In this document: piece by piece, positions 12,006 to 24,890 of the stretch | How positions within the stretch are numbered: the first letter of the stretch is position 1 | Layout: each line of letters starts with the position of its first letter | Assembly: GCA_025330725.1 (NCBI GenBank) | Contig: JAIWND010000025.1 | Span: forward strand, 62,001-126,000 | DNA: 64,000 bases | Source of the DNA: Chlamydoabsidia padenii | Taxonomy: Eukaryota; Mucoromycota; Mucoromycetes; Mucorales; Cunninghamellaceae | Direction of reading: 5' to 3' | Notes under the pieces: generated by a model | Databases searched by the model: none | What the model was told of the DNA's origin: nothing | The model's input: the letters and a program-made list of their open reading frames with translations, nothing else | Position numbers and translations under genes: made by a program

Positions 12006-15000
12006 CTAACGTCTTTGTTTGCGGAATAGCCAGACAAAGAAGACAAACGCAATAATGTTAAACATCCAGAATGCCAACAAGATACCCCAATCGCGCCATC
12101 TATAGTTAAAAAGAAAAAAAGAAAAGAAAAGAATTAGAAACGATTGCAAGTTTATCATAAGAGTATGAGACCTACCTGTTGACAAATGACCATCCAATCA
12201 TGTTATAGTAATCTTCACCTTTGCTGTAAAGACAATACTTGCATACATCGGTACTATTCAGGGAGTCTTGTGTTAGATAACCAGCACCACCATTATCAAA
12301 GAAGGTTTGGGTGTATTGTTGACAGGTTTGGCCGGGACTAGGGTAGTAAGTCAGGAGATCATCCTCTTCGCATGTCACCTTTAGATCGTAGAGTTCGTTC
12401 ACCATAAATCCTTCAATCAAATAATGATAGGGATCTAACCAATAAAGCCACGAGCGCCAAAAGTACGGCATGCTCTCAGGGGGCTGAATAATACCAGCAA
12501 AGAGGATGAGGATCGAAGAGAAGAAAGGATTTCTATTTTTTTTTATAAAAAAAAAAGACAAATAGTTAGCATCCTATATAGTTAGTTTCTTTGTTGTTAT
12601 TATCAACTTACATTACTGCAGCCATAGTTGATGTAGTCGAAAAAGAGGCAATCAAGAAACCAAAGGAAACAGAGAAACCCAAGAAGACCACGAACAAGAT
12701 AAAGAAGTACCCAATACGGTCAGATGCTTGTTGTAAGCCGGCAGTCCAATAGAAGCAAAACATAAACAGGGCAGCAAAAACGACAATGTAAGGAAGTTCG
12801 ACAAGGACAGTACCGATTGCTAGAATAAAAAGAAAAGGTTTTTAGTTTCTCTTGATCCATTTTTTTCCCTTTACAAGTCAACTTACCAAAAGGAGCCCAA
12901 CCATAATAGCGAGATGCATATTCCCGTCTGAACCATTGTCGTTCTTCCATAAACCGAGGTTGTCCAAGCACGATCAAACTGTTTGCCATCATCAAGGTTG
13001 TAAAGATACAAAAGAGACGATTGTTCATGTCCACCACCGAGTCACCCAATTTCCAAAAAGAGAAGCCCGAGATCAATGCGATGAACGCCACTTTAAAAGT
13101 ACGTCCCACATTATAAGAAGGACATCGCCACCAAGATACGTTGAGTCGTTTATACACATACCAAAGTTGCCAGAAAAAGTTGAGAGAGTAAGTAGAAGGA
13201 TGTCGTTTTAAATTAGGGTCCACCGCGGCATGAATTTCTTCCAATTCGGCTTCAAGGTCCTTGGCTTGTTGAGATTTTTCCCACACGTCTGCCCAGTCCT
13301 GCAATGCACGGCCAGAGGTACCGGCACCAACGACTTCCAAGATATATTCAGCTGGATTAGCACTCGGGCTGCATTTCTGTCCACCGTTGGATTCAAAGTA
13401 GTCGATCATCGTCTTACTGTCTTCACCAATAGGTCCATAATAGGCTGTACGACCGCCACGCACCAATAAAAGCAAATGATCAAAGTAGCTAAACAAGGTT
13501 GCAGAAGGTTGATGGATGGTACACAGAACAGGCCAGCCAACATCGGCGAGTTTACGGATGAATCGAATAATGTTGTAAGAAGATTGAGCATCCAGTCCAG
13601 AGGTAGGTTCATCCAAAAAGAGCAATTGAGGCTTCGCCACTAGCTCCACACCAATAGTCAAACGTTTGCGTTCTTCGACCGAGATACCTTTCATGCCTTG
13701 AGGATCACCAATCAACGAGTCACCAATAGATTGCATTTCCAATAGTTCCAAGATTTGTTCGACGTATTCATCCTTTTCCTTCTTGGACACATTCGCTGGT
13801 TGTCGAAGATAGGCTGAGAATCGCAGGGCTTCACGCACAGTCGCATTAGGGTTGTGGATGTCCATTTGTTCACAGTAGCCGGTGACACGTTCAAAGTCAC
13901 TGTGTAGTACTTCACCATTCATATACATACGTCCATCCACCTTGCCGATGGTTTTGCGTTTTGCCAGCACATCCAATAGAGTTGTTTTTCCTGCACCAGA
14001 AGAGCCCATCAAGGCAGTGAGATGACCAGGTTTGACAATACCACCAATATCGTTCAATAATTGCCGGTGTCCACCCTTGACGGGAACAGTGTAATCAATG
14101 TGCTGCCATGCAAACGTGGTGCCGTTATCGATCGCTTCTAACTTGTTACCGCCCGATTTTTTCGCCCGTTCCTTCATTTCTTCTTCGGATTCTTCGGTTG
14201 GTGCACAGTTTCGCTTAAAGACCTTGATTTGAGAGCCACCCTTGTTGAGTTCTACGTATTCCATAAACAGAGCCGTCAACACAGTGAAGAGACAGAAGAA
14301 TAACAGGACAGCAACAAAGTCAATCCAACGTTGCCAAGATTCATATCCATAGGTCACAGCCAAATAGTCATCGCCAAGGACATACGTTGCACCAGGTCCA
14401 GCACCATGGACAGTACAGCTACGATACGCAGGGTCAGTATAAGTCGGGCCGCTGGGTACATGGTCGCGTGCACCCATACATGAATAGTGTTGTCCATGCA
14501 TTTCATTGATCAAAATGGCCTTATAAGCATACGCCAATGGGTTAATCCAATAAATCCACATGAGCCAAGGATGCATTTGTGTGTAAGGAATTTGATAACC
14601 AGAGTAGATCATAAGAGCAATCAAAATAGAACTTGATAGCTGGGACGCAATAAAGAAGTTGGGAGAGATACTACCAAACATTCGGAAGAAGCCATTCATA
14701 CAAAGATTACTGAATATCAAGACCAGCATAAAAGTAAAGTACTAGTAGAAGAGGTCTTTTAGTCATATTGCAAAAAGTATATGATTTTTTTTAATAGATT
14801 TTACCTGTCCAGCGGTTAGAGTCAATTTAGCAATAAAGTACACACAGAATTGGAAGATGATGACTTGAATGATTGCCAGAGGTACATCAGCCACCACTTG
14901 AGAGATATAAAAGTACATGGGCCGATAGAGAGCATAACCTTTGTGTTTTTCCAGTACACGTCGACCGTGCATAAAAGTAGATAGTTCAGATTGCGCAATA

Positions 15001-16763
15001 AGAGAGTTGAAGAGTAAACTAAAGAAGAGAAGACCACCACGAGAGAAGGTACCACTTGCATTGGTAGGCATGTTGTAAAACACCGACGCCATGATGATAC
15101 CTTTAACAATCACACCACCATAACGTGAAATAAGAGCACCCTTGTCACCTATATAAAACATAAAGCATATTAGTAAAGACTCTTAATACCATAGAGTGGA
15201 ATTCATTCTTACCGAAGATTAATTGAAATTGTCGGATAGTCAAAGCCTTGATTTGAGACAAAGGAGTAGCAGTATAAGGAGACCGTTTGCTGGCATGTTT
15301 TTGATGAGCTTCCACAAAAGCTTGACGGAAATCTTCATCAGGATGATCACGCGCTACCTGTTCTTCATAGTCAGACATTTCCTTTTGTGTTTGTTGCCAA
15401 GTATCCGATTCCTTGTAGCGTTGTTCGAATTCAAGAGGAGTAAGAGGAATCTTGTCTTGAAATCCAGTCCGAGCTTCACGTTCCATAAAGTTACACAAAC
15501 CAGTCAAAAAGTCAGGAGTTGACTTGCGAGAAGGACAATGGAAGCCCATGTCTTCAAAGTAAGATTTAGCCTGGCTGGTAGGACCAAAGTAGAGACAGTG
15601 ACCACTGTCGAGCACCATGACATGATCAAAGAGGTTAAAGATAGAGTCCGAAGCTTGGTACAAAGTGGCCACCGTTGTCTTTTGCAGGATATCGGTTTGT
15701 ACACGCAAGGATCGGACGTAATCCAGAGCAGAAGACGCATCCAAACCACGAGTAGAGCAATCCCAGCAATTGATACAGGACCCAGTAGTCATTTGTTCAG
15801 CAATCGTCAGTCGTTTTCGTTCACCCCCAGAGAGACCCCGAATGAATTCGTTGCCCACCATGGTGTCCATCTGTTTCGTCAGACCCAGCATATTACCCAT
15901 GACATAAATGATCTTTTCTTGGAATTTTCCCTTGGTATCGCCAGGAAGTCGTTTGCCAGGAGTCTTGCACCGGATCGCAAAACGTAGAGTCTGAGCCGCC
16001 GTTAATGTAGGATAGTTGATGTCTTCTTCTTCATTATAGCATACTTCCCCACGATAGGTTTTGCCGAATTCTTCAGAGCTAATGCCACCATACTTGATAT
16101 CGCCAGTTATTTCAGTAAAACCCTTTTTCATTTCGGAGAGCACACGCAAGAGAGTTGTACAGCCAGCACCAGGTCGACCAAGTACCAAGAGCATTTCACC
16201 AGGCTTACAGTAGCCACTAATATCATTTAGAATAGTCTTGTCATGACCAGACTTTTTCCCCCAGCGCCAAAAGCAAAGGGCCTTTTCAAATACAGTTGCA
16301 ATGGTAGGAATCCATTCGTGATCAGCGCCAACACCCTTTTTGGCAGAGACAATAAGGTAAGGAAAGAAAAAGAAAGAAAAGAAAAATTAAAATCAGGTGT
16401 TCTGGGAAAAAAATATCGGGGTTTGAATATTACCTTCACTGTCAGGTTCTTCACTACAAGGCCCAAGCGTTTGGGTTTAAAACCTTCCTCCTCTCGGCGA
16501 GCCATGTTCCCAGAAAGGAAATCAGTCAAATCGAATTCTTCACCTTTTTCTTCATCTGTTCCTCCAGCTGCCACAGATTGAATACTCATTTCCCGGCGTA
16601 GACTTTCATAATTGCTTTTGGCATCATCAATGTCCACGGCATTCCCATCGCGTTCGCCAAACCCACCCGCAGTGTTTGTCTTTTTTAAAGGAGCGCCATT
16701 GGATTCCTGCTGTTTCGTTCCCACCGTACTAGATTTCCCCTCGTGTAAACCTTCAGTGTCCAT
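12006..16763 (-). CDS. PDR/CDR-type full-size ABC transporter (ABCG)
   Basis: Plasma-membrane multidrug exporter of the pleiotropic drug resistance class, 1436 residues. Exons are 16763-16434, 16335-15213, 15148-14805, 14741-12887, 12819-12612, 12532-12176 and 12099-12006; total length is in frame. Order is NBD1-TMD1-NBD2-TMD2. NBD1 has the usual degenerate sites: Walker A GRPGAGCTT (Cys for Lys), signature GLSGGERKR and Walker B-like CWDCSTRGLDASS. NBD2 has canonical Walker A GSSGAGKTT, a degenerate signature VEERKR and Walker B LLFLDEPTSGLDA. This asymmetry is normal for fungal PDR pumps, which hydrolyse ATP at one composite site. Intron 1 itself contains a CGGGGTTTGAA element (16417-16427), and another lies at 16916-16927, about 150 bases before the start. 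Drug specificity cannot be read from the sequence. Confidence 0.95.
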
Positions 16764-17402
16764 GAGGAAATCGACGAGTTTGTATATTAAATGATGTATA
16801 AAAATAAAAAGAGAAAAAGAAAAAGAAAAAGGAAAGGAAAATGGTTTCTTTTTATAATAGCCGGCTATGATCTGACATCTGGGAAACCATCAGTACGAAT
16901 GTAGAACATCCGATATTCAAACCCCGCGTCTCTTCCGACTAAGAAAGTTTCTACATGGATGATTTGATCATTAGATTTTTTACCCGGTCATCGTCAAGGT
17001 TTCAGCATTCCCTTTTCACCTGATTCTGCTTGCTCGTAATGATAAAAGATTCACCGCCTTGATGACCAAGAAACAGAACGAATTCTAACGAGAGAAACCA
17101 AAAAGATGAAACCCTATAAAATCCACTCCTTCAGGCACGCCAGAGTCATTCTTTCACATGAAGGGGAGAGGAAGTAAAGGGAAAACCACTATTGAAACCA
17201 TTATGCATGGGAGTTTTCCTTTACTTGGGAGAAATGAGGTCCCTTATCTTTGTTGCATAAAAATTAAGGTTGACCCGTTCAGACAATAAGCCATAACACC
17301 ATTAACAATAAAAGACAAGTTTATTTCAACATTTTAAACATACCATCGTAAACATATATTGTAACTAGACTAGATAAAAGGGGTAGAGGGTAGGGGAATA
17401 GT
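16764..17402. other. ABC transporter promoter region
   Basis: No gene is seen. An A/G-rich tract at 16800-16840 precedes the start, and TTCAAACCCCGC lies at 16916-16927. The rest is the 3' flank of the dehydrogenase gene. Confidence 0.5.
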
Positions 17403-18157
17403 TTACAAGCGTGCGCCAGTAGGGAAGTTCTTCATAGCTTGACGGACACCCAAATCAGCCATAATTTCTTCAGATCCACCCAAAATAGCCTATAACATAA
17501 AAACAATAGATTAGTTATCCACCCGATACTTGTTCCTATGATTGATCTTACCGAGAATTTGTAGGTTCTTTGGAGCATTTCGATGTAACGACCCATACCA
17601 GTCTTGGTGATAGCACGACCACCAAAGATTTGACAAGCATCATCAGCAATGTTGTGAAGCATACGAGTAGATTGGTACTTGGCCAAAGCAATAGGACCAG
17701 CAAGTTTTTCAGATTGTTCCTTGTAATCCATATGGTTCATTTGATAAGTCAAGTTTTCGAGCCAGTTATGGAATGATTCGACTTGAGCGATCTATAGAAA
17801 AAGATAAAATATAAAATGAGTTGATGCATTATTAAGGTGTGTATTCCACTTACCATGCCAGCAAGCTTGTAACGGATCACAGGTTGATCAATGAGACGCT
17901 TGCCAAACACCTTACGTTGGTTGGCCCACTTGAAGCATTCTTCCACAGCAATACGGCCAGCATAACTGGCACCCATAAGCATGACCAAACGTTCGTGGTT
18001 GAAGTTGGCTATTCATAATATATATATAACGAAAAGATAAGACCAGTAAGCAACATAACCCTCCATTACCTATTATCTGTTTATCTGATATACTTACAAA
18101 GGATGACCTTGAAGCCTTGGTTTTCCTTACCCAACAAGTTTTCAACAGGGACCTTGA

Positions 18158-18195
<38 letters not shown>

Positions 18196-19157
18196 AGAAA
18201 GAGTGAGACGAGTCTGTCCAATAAAGATTGACCTTTCCTTACGTTTTCAAAAGTGACATAGGCGGTACCAGCAGAAGGACTGTAAGATGTTCTGATGGCC
18301 TTGGTTTCAAGACCTTCACTACGTTCGATTAAAAGCATAGAGAGACCCTTGTCGGTACGGACAGCAGTGGAAAAGTAATCGGCGAATCTATAAGGAATAG
18401 TTTAGCATTTGTTTGTATTACTTGTATCAATCAATATATTACCTTCCACCAGTAATCCATTTCTTGGTACCATTGACAATGTAGTGAGATCCATCAGCAG
18501 AAAGTTTGGCAGTTGTTCGCAAGTTGGCAACGTCCGAGCCAGCTCCAGGTTCACTAATGGCAAGACAAATACGCTTTTTACCAGAGAAGACTTCAGGGAC
18601 AATCTATGAATAAGAAGAGGATGAGAATGGTAAAAAGTTTAACATTCTCAGTTACCTTTTCACGCAAATGAGGTTTAGCAAAGTTGATAATGGTAGGAAT
18701 TGAAATAACAAAACCACCAATAACACCGTCATCCACACCTCGGGGTACAACCCGGGCAAATTCTTCACTATAAAAGTAAAATAAGGATGATAAGTTCAGT
18801 ATAATTTTCAAAAAGACCACAACCCACAGAGTACTTACTGGACAATCATTTCACTATACAAGACAAGACGAATTAGTTTAGTAATGTGATACATCTTTCT
18901 TCCATGCAAGAATATACTTACTGGAAATAATCGAATTCTTCGGGTTTGACGCCACCAGGGATGTTAATACCACGGAGATGAGGACCAGGACCAACATTAC
19001 AAGCCAACAAACCACTGCCACCCAACTTTTGCATCAATTCATCAGAGGGTTTGCCTTCAGTTTGTTCTAATTCACGGAATTCAGCTTCCAATCCACCCAT
19101 GATTTCACGCACAGCAGCGCGGAACTTGAAATGGCTTTCACTATGATATGTTAAAGA

Positions 19158-19197
<40 letters not shown>

Positions 19198-19669
19198 TTA
19201 GGTTTGTTAAAATTTTCACGTGTCAGACGATCTGTAAAGAAAGTCCCCGCATTCGATAACCAACCAACACATACTTCCTCACCTCCTTTAGGGGGGGAGG
19301 ACAGGGGAGGAAGAGGTTCTGTTATGTTGTGACTTACGTAAAGTAGGCAGACTTGAAGCCCATCCAAGCACTAGATTCGGCATAAGGGACTTTGGAGATG
19401 GCACCAGCTTGACGGATTTCAATTTGAGGCTTTTCGTTGGCAATGGTGCCGATCTTATAACGGTCATACTTGATAAGGACTTCTTGACGATGGAGACCAT
19501 AGAATGCTTCAGTAGCATCTTTACCAGCAAGTTCAAGAATAGGGAAGACGCCACCAGGATGAAGATCAATAAACCGGCTCATGTCGTAAACGGCAGAGTC
19601 AATAATGATCCACAAGTCATTTTCAGCAGCATGGCGAGCAACTTCTTCACGAGTAAATGATTTTGACAT
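17403..19669 (-). CDS. Cytochrome b5-acyl-CoA dehydrogenase fusion, probably peroxisomal
   Basis: Predicted 508 residues from ten exons: 19669-19338, 19140-18922, 18853-18839 (15 bases), 18767-18656, 18603-18443, 18387-18243, 18158-18098, 18008-17854, 17791-17552 and 17489-17403. Residues about 1-80 form a cytochrome b5 domain with the haem-ligand HPGG and the second His in YGLHRQ. The rest is acyl-CoA dehydrogenase: N-terminal helices, middle domain with ISEPGAGSD, and C-terminal domain with [16 protein letters not shown] and the near-terminal [11 protein letters not shown]. These enzymes oxidise acyl-CoA with FAD; the b5 domain could pass electrons onward. The protein ends in ARL, which fits the peroxisomal PTS1 consensus. 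CGGGGTTTGAA at 19796 lies about 125 bases upstream. Confidence 0.9.
18839..18853 (-). other. 15-base micro-exon of the dehydrogenase gene
   Basis: This 15-base segment is flanked by AG and GTAAGT and preserves phase 2 on both sides, adding five residues (H-E-M-I-V region). Skipping it would also keep the frame, so its inclusion could be optional. Confidence 0.7.
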
Positions 19670-20222
19670 TGTAAGTATTAAATGGAGTAGGGGGTTGTAT
19701 GTATAAAAGAAGAAAGAAAGAAAGAAAGAAAAAAAGTGGGAAGAAGAAGAGAGAAATCGAAAAAACAAATGCGGGGAACTTTACCTTCCCAAATACGGGG
19801 TTTGAAATAATTCGTTTTTGTAATCAGCTATCCACATGCAAAATGGGATGATAAAATCACAAAGTAACAAAGATGACGGGTTATGTTTTTGTATCGATAT
19901 GATTATAGTATCAAATATATCATGTTCCGGATATACCGATGGTTCATAAAGAGCTGTTCTCCAATTACCGAAATGAGAAAATAGGATGTGTAGGATATAA
20001 AGAGATACAAAAGAGCCCCAGTGAATGACACATGATGTTCCTGGTAATAGCTTTATAAAAAATGATGACGATTTGGCAAAAAGACATTCGGGGTTTGAAT
20101 TGAATGAGGCAAAAAACATAAGATCATTTTATTCAATACGAAATGCAATAGTAATAATAAAAAGACATCAAGCTATACTGTGACTATTACAAAGTATAAT
20201 CCATCCACCAGGTTAAAAGTTT

Positions 20223-22626
20223 TTAATCGTCTTTGTAAGTGTAAATGTTGACACATCCATCTAAAGAATACAAAAACTGTGCGTGAGAAAATACTAACCA
20301 GCAACAATTTCCCCACATAATGCCCCCCTATTTTTGTCCTACCATCGCCACTTGAGAATAGCAAAGGAAGATAAGGATGTAAAACGATGTCACGCACTTC
20401 AATATCTATATAGAAAGATGGATGAGTAAATAGATCGCCCCCCTCCCACCTATATACCAACTTTACCTTGATGATCCTTCATGATGGCGGTCGCGTGGCC
20501 TGTCAGGATGTTAAAGACAAAAATTTGACCATCCATAGTGGGGGCAAAGAGATATCGTCCATTTGATGCTATTTTGACCAACCAAGAATTAGCATGGTAC
20601 CTATAAAACAAGTAAAATATATATTAGTATTAATGATTGATATATATATATATAAAAGATCGTGTATTTACTTGTCATGCTCGTATCGTTTTATCTCTTC
20701 CAATACAAATTTACCACCTGTTTCCTTGGGATAAATCAGTTTATGCAAAGCACATGTATTTGGGAGACTTGCTATTTGATCAAAAAGTTAAAATGATAGT
20801 TAACAAGTTGTTTCTTTTTTTTTTCTTTCATGTATATCATTAAGTACTTGCCCACTTCACCAGCATCGACCATTTCAGCACCTCGAGTAATAACCCACGC
20901 ATAAGTTTCATTTTCCAAGTCAGGTATAGTATCATCATCATCTTCAATATCCACCAGTTCAGATTCTTCTTCTTCGTCGTCTTTGATACGTCTTCTTTTC
21001 TTGCCGTCAAAAGAGGTTTCCATACAAGCTGCCTCTTTTTGAGCCAGGTAGTACTTTTCGTCAAGCCAATTGATGAATTTGCCACAATCACAGTATGAAG
21101 AGTAAAGACCTTCAAAGGTTTGCAATAGCTATTATCCCCCCAAAAAAAGAAGAGGAATGACCTTTGTTAATTTATCTGTACCTTCCCTATGTATTTTGTA
21201 TTACCTGAGCATGTTCGAAATCATACAGTCGCAAGTGAGCATCACAAGCACCCAAAAAGTACTTGTTTCCGGTGTTTGGAATAAAGCTGACAGTAAAAGC
21301 CATACATGTGATTCCATCATCCATTCGAGTGAATTCATGCAGTGTCCTATATAATATGACAGGTTAGTATGTAAAAGTTGTAGAGGTATTATTCAACTTA
21401 CGTCCAGTCAGCAGCAACATGCCATTTGATAATATATCCATCTTGACTAGTAGAGATATAATAGTTTTCGTTATCAAATCGCAAGGACTTTATACAAAGG
21501 ATCTCTTCATCATGTCCTTCCAATAGACCTGACACCTTGCAATCAGTGAGATCAAATATCTATATATAAAAGAAGATCAGTAAAAGCTTTCCTTGTCTTG
21601 ATGAGTGTCTTTACCTTGATGGGACAGGGAAGAATATGACAATCATCATCTTCATACGACCATTTTCGCCTATCCTTGAGTTTACCAGCAGCTAAAAGAT
21701 AACCTTCCTTGAAGAGACCACAATAGTATTCGTCGATATGAGTTTCCTCTTCGTCGCGGAGTGTTCGTAGTAGACTAAAGTCGTTCTGAATATCCCAGAT
21801 CTTGATCGTGCCCATTGTACAAAATGTTGCTAATAACATGCCATCTTCAGATAGCTCCATACCCAAAACAGGTCCTTGATCAGTCATAGAGTGTACTGCG
21901 ACCAATGGTTCTGAACTGTTGACGTTGCCTACCATGTTGCTGTTTTGAGGGTCGAATTTCCAGTAAGTGTCAGGATAACTTGAGGCCAAAGACTGTGTTC
22001 GTTCGTGATCATATTGTTGAACAAGAGGTTGTTTGCCTGTGTTCTACATTAACAAAAAAAGATGATAAGAATAGCCAACAACGATCAATGTCATTTACCT
22101 TTTTCTTTTGCCGAGTCTGTTGAGTGTTCTTCTTTTTACCAGCACGTTTCTTGCCCTTGTTGTTTTTAGCTGCCTTGTTTTGACGACTAGATATAGGTTG
22201 AGGTGGGAGAGCTTTTCGTAAAGGGCCTAGTTGATCGACTTTTTCCAACAAGTCGTCAGTGTCATAACCATCAACAGAATCCGAGTCCTCCAATGATTCT
22301 TCTAGTGCTGGTGGTGGGGGTGATTGAGGAAGTGGTGTACCCGGAGACGCAGAATTGTTGTCAGAAGAAGGAGTCATCACATATTCCTTTCTTGCTTCCA
22401 TCTTGGGGATATTGATAGTTGCCACAGCTGCATAACTACGACCGGATATTGAAGGAAAAGAAGACGAGGAAGAGGCGCGAGTGGACATTGTCCGCTTGGG
22501 TTGTTCCTTTATTTTCATATGAGAGCGATTGATTGGCTGGAAATGTTCTGATTCGTTGTCCGACAGATTTTTCTTTTTTCGTAACTTTCTGGTTTCCTTG
22601 GAGAAGCCGTCTACTGTATCGTTCAT
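20223..22626 (-). CDS. WD40-repeat protein with basic N-terminal tail, function unknown
   Basis: Predicted 622 residues from nine exons: 22626-22099, 22043-21615, 21559-21402, 21346-21205, 21128-20852, 20771-20672, 20600-20467, 20405-20343 and 20260-20223. Residues 1-176 are disordered, Ser/Lys-rich and end in a strongly basic KKKNTQQTRQKKK patch (nuclear or RNA-associated?). The remainder reads as a beta-propeller with GTIKIWDI, DGYIIKWHV, DAHLRLYD and a closing DDGCVNIYTY. One propeller loop carries a KKRRR then Asp/Glu insertion. Intron 5 needs a GC donor (GG|GCAAGT after 20852): the GT alternative runs into a stop. A CGGGATTTGAA element (22775) sits in the shared promoter with the divergent G alpha gene. 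I do not recognise the orthologue. Confidence 0.8.
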
Positions 22627-22927
22627 TGTTAAAAAGGTGATGATAAAATAAAAAAGTAAAAGAGAAAGAGAAAGTGATAGAATAGACAAGTAAACAAATA
22701 TGAATCATCTCAGGGGATGGTTTTTGTTTGTTGTTGTTAGATTTGATGGGTACACAGTACTATGCTTTAACTGACGGGATTTGAAAATGTTTTTTTTACT
22801 TCTTTCATCTCATGGCAATGGTACTACATAGTATGATGCTCAATTAAGCTATAAAATAATTTGAGTGTATTCGGAATCCTTCTTCTCTTTCTATTACTTT
22901 TGATTTTTTTTTTTTTCACATTATCTA

Positions 22928-24290
22928 ATGGGCTGTTGCTATTCAAGTGATCAATCCATTAGCACTGAATGTTTACAAAATGAGGAAATTGATCAGGTCC
23001 TGAAAGCGGAGAAAATAAAAAATCAATATCAGGCCAAGCTCCTCCTCCTAGGTAAATTTTTCGTCTCTTTTTTCTCTCCCTCACATGTCTTTACTCTAAT
23101 TCATTATAGGTGCTGGTGAATCTGGTAAATCAACCCTTGTGAAACAGATACGACTTATACATGGTGGCTTTACCACTGAAGAACGACAAGCATTTAGGGA
23201 AATCGTCGTCAAGAATCTATTAGAATCAATGGTGACTTTATTACAGTCAGTGTCTCTATTAGGGCTAGAATGGCAACTGGATGGGTCAACTATTAGTCTT
23301 AATACTAGTATCAGTAAAAGCGACTGGAATGTTAGTGGGAACAAGACGGTGAACTGTGCGACAATGTTATCAAAACTACAACAACAAGCAAAAGTGATTG
23401 GAAAAGGCAATATCCTCTTACTTCCTAAGGACTTTGTGGAAATGATCGATTACCTATGGCATCATCGAACAATACAACAAGTATATAGACGGAGGAATGA
23501 ATACCAACTGAATGACTCTGCTGCTTAGTTACGTATTAATTAATCAATTTATATATACTGTACTGTGGGAATAGGGTTGTCTGTCTGATTACTAATTGAC
23601 ATCATTCTTTCCTTCTTCTATGTACATAGTTACTTTGAAGCTGTCCATCGAATAGGTGATCCTCGATTTATTCCGACCGATCAAGACATTCTTCGGTCAA
23701 GGGTCAAAACAACAGGAATTACAGAAACAACATTTATGGATGGACAACATCTTATTCGAGTGTTGGATGTAGGTGGTCAACGGTCTGAACGCAAAAAATG
23801 GATTCATTGCTTTGAAAATGTCACGGCTCTTCTCTTTATGGTGGCATTATCGGAATATGATCAAGTCTTATTTGAAGATCCTACCGTCAACCGACTTCAT
23901 GAATCACTCCAACTTTTTGCTTCTATCTGTAATACACCTTGGTTTACCCGGACATCATTCATCCTGCTTTTTAACAAAACGGATCTCTTTAAACAAAAAT
24001 GGTCTTGTGACACCTTCCAACTTTATTTTAGTGACTACAAAGGTAATAACAAAACACATCTGCTCTTCTAATCTTCATATGTCACTTTTATTATAGGTCC
24101 CAGTCATTATAAAGGTGGTTATCAATACATACGAAAACAATTCCTCGATCTGAAACCTCAAACAAACGATACCCAGGTGTATACTCACTTTACCTGTGCA
24201 ACTGATACTAAACAGATCAGGTTTGTCCTGGTTGCCGTCACTAATATCATCCTACAACAAAATATGCGCAGTGGTGGATTATTAGATTAG
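22928..24290 (+). CDS. Heterotrimeric G-protein alpha subunit
   Basis: Predicted 382 residues from exons 22928-23051, 23110-23527, 23630-24042 and 24097-24290. All GTPase boxes are present: G1 GAGESGKST (rebuilt across intron 1), switch I RSRVKTTGITE with the ADP-ribosylatable Arg, switch II DVGGQRSERKKW with catalytic Gln, G4 FNKTDL and G5 TCATDT. The start MGCC gives an N-myristoylation Gly and palmitoylation Cys, so it is plasma-membrane anchored. It is longer than the usual about 354 residues because of an insertion in the helical domain between about residues 80 and 115. The extreme C-terminus, which selects the receptor, is RSGGLLD and lacks the pertussis-toxin Cys. It couples GPCRs to effectors such as adenylate cyclase, and pkaR is in the same window. 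Confidence 0.93.
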
Positions 24291-24890
24291 TAGAATTAAC
24301 AATCCCTTCCACCTCCAACGTGTATACACTATTCCCCCTTCTCCACAATTGTACATCTTCTCCAGCTATACTTTCCTCTTTTAATGCTCGTTATTCTCAA
24401 ATAAACTCAAAACTGTCATTATGTGTAAATTATAAATATAAAATGTGTGTAACAAGGGCGGTAAAAAGTGTGTTTTTGGCCGCAAGTGACCCACTAGAGG
24501 AAACGTGTTTAAAGAAGGGTGACACCGGCAGCCGGAAGATATGGCGGGGAGTGAACAACTGGTTTAATTTATATGCAGCTGACATATTAGAAATCCGACT
24601 CTGGCAGATTCGTTTATGTAGCACCCCAATGTCATTAAAGATCTTTTAATTCACGCTCGGACAACATGGTCAGTGCTGGAACGTGATCTATATTTTGTCC
24701 AACATGGTTTTAATAGAGCATTGATAAAAATCTATTTGTGTAAAATGTATCTGATTTCCAATATTTATTATAATGCAAATCAGGTTTTATTGGCTTAAAA
24801 TAGATATGTCTAAACTAGGGGTAAGATAATACAAAAGAAGAAGAAGAGAGATGTAAACAAATATTGTAAAAAAAAGTAGAAGAGATAAAT
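24291..24890. other. Intergenic between convergent genes
   Basis: This holds the 3' ends of the G alpha and Spb4-like genes. No open frame with gene-like structure was found. Confidence 0.5.

Noticed and set aside
19670..19768. Upstream in-frame Met adding a Phe/Ser-rich leader to the dehydrogenase
   Set aside because: The leader is a TTTC repeat of the 5' UTR; the cytochrome b5 domain begins right after 19669.
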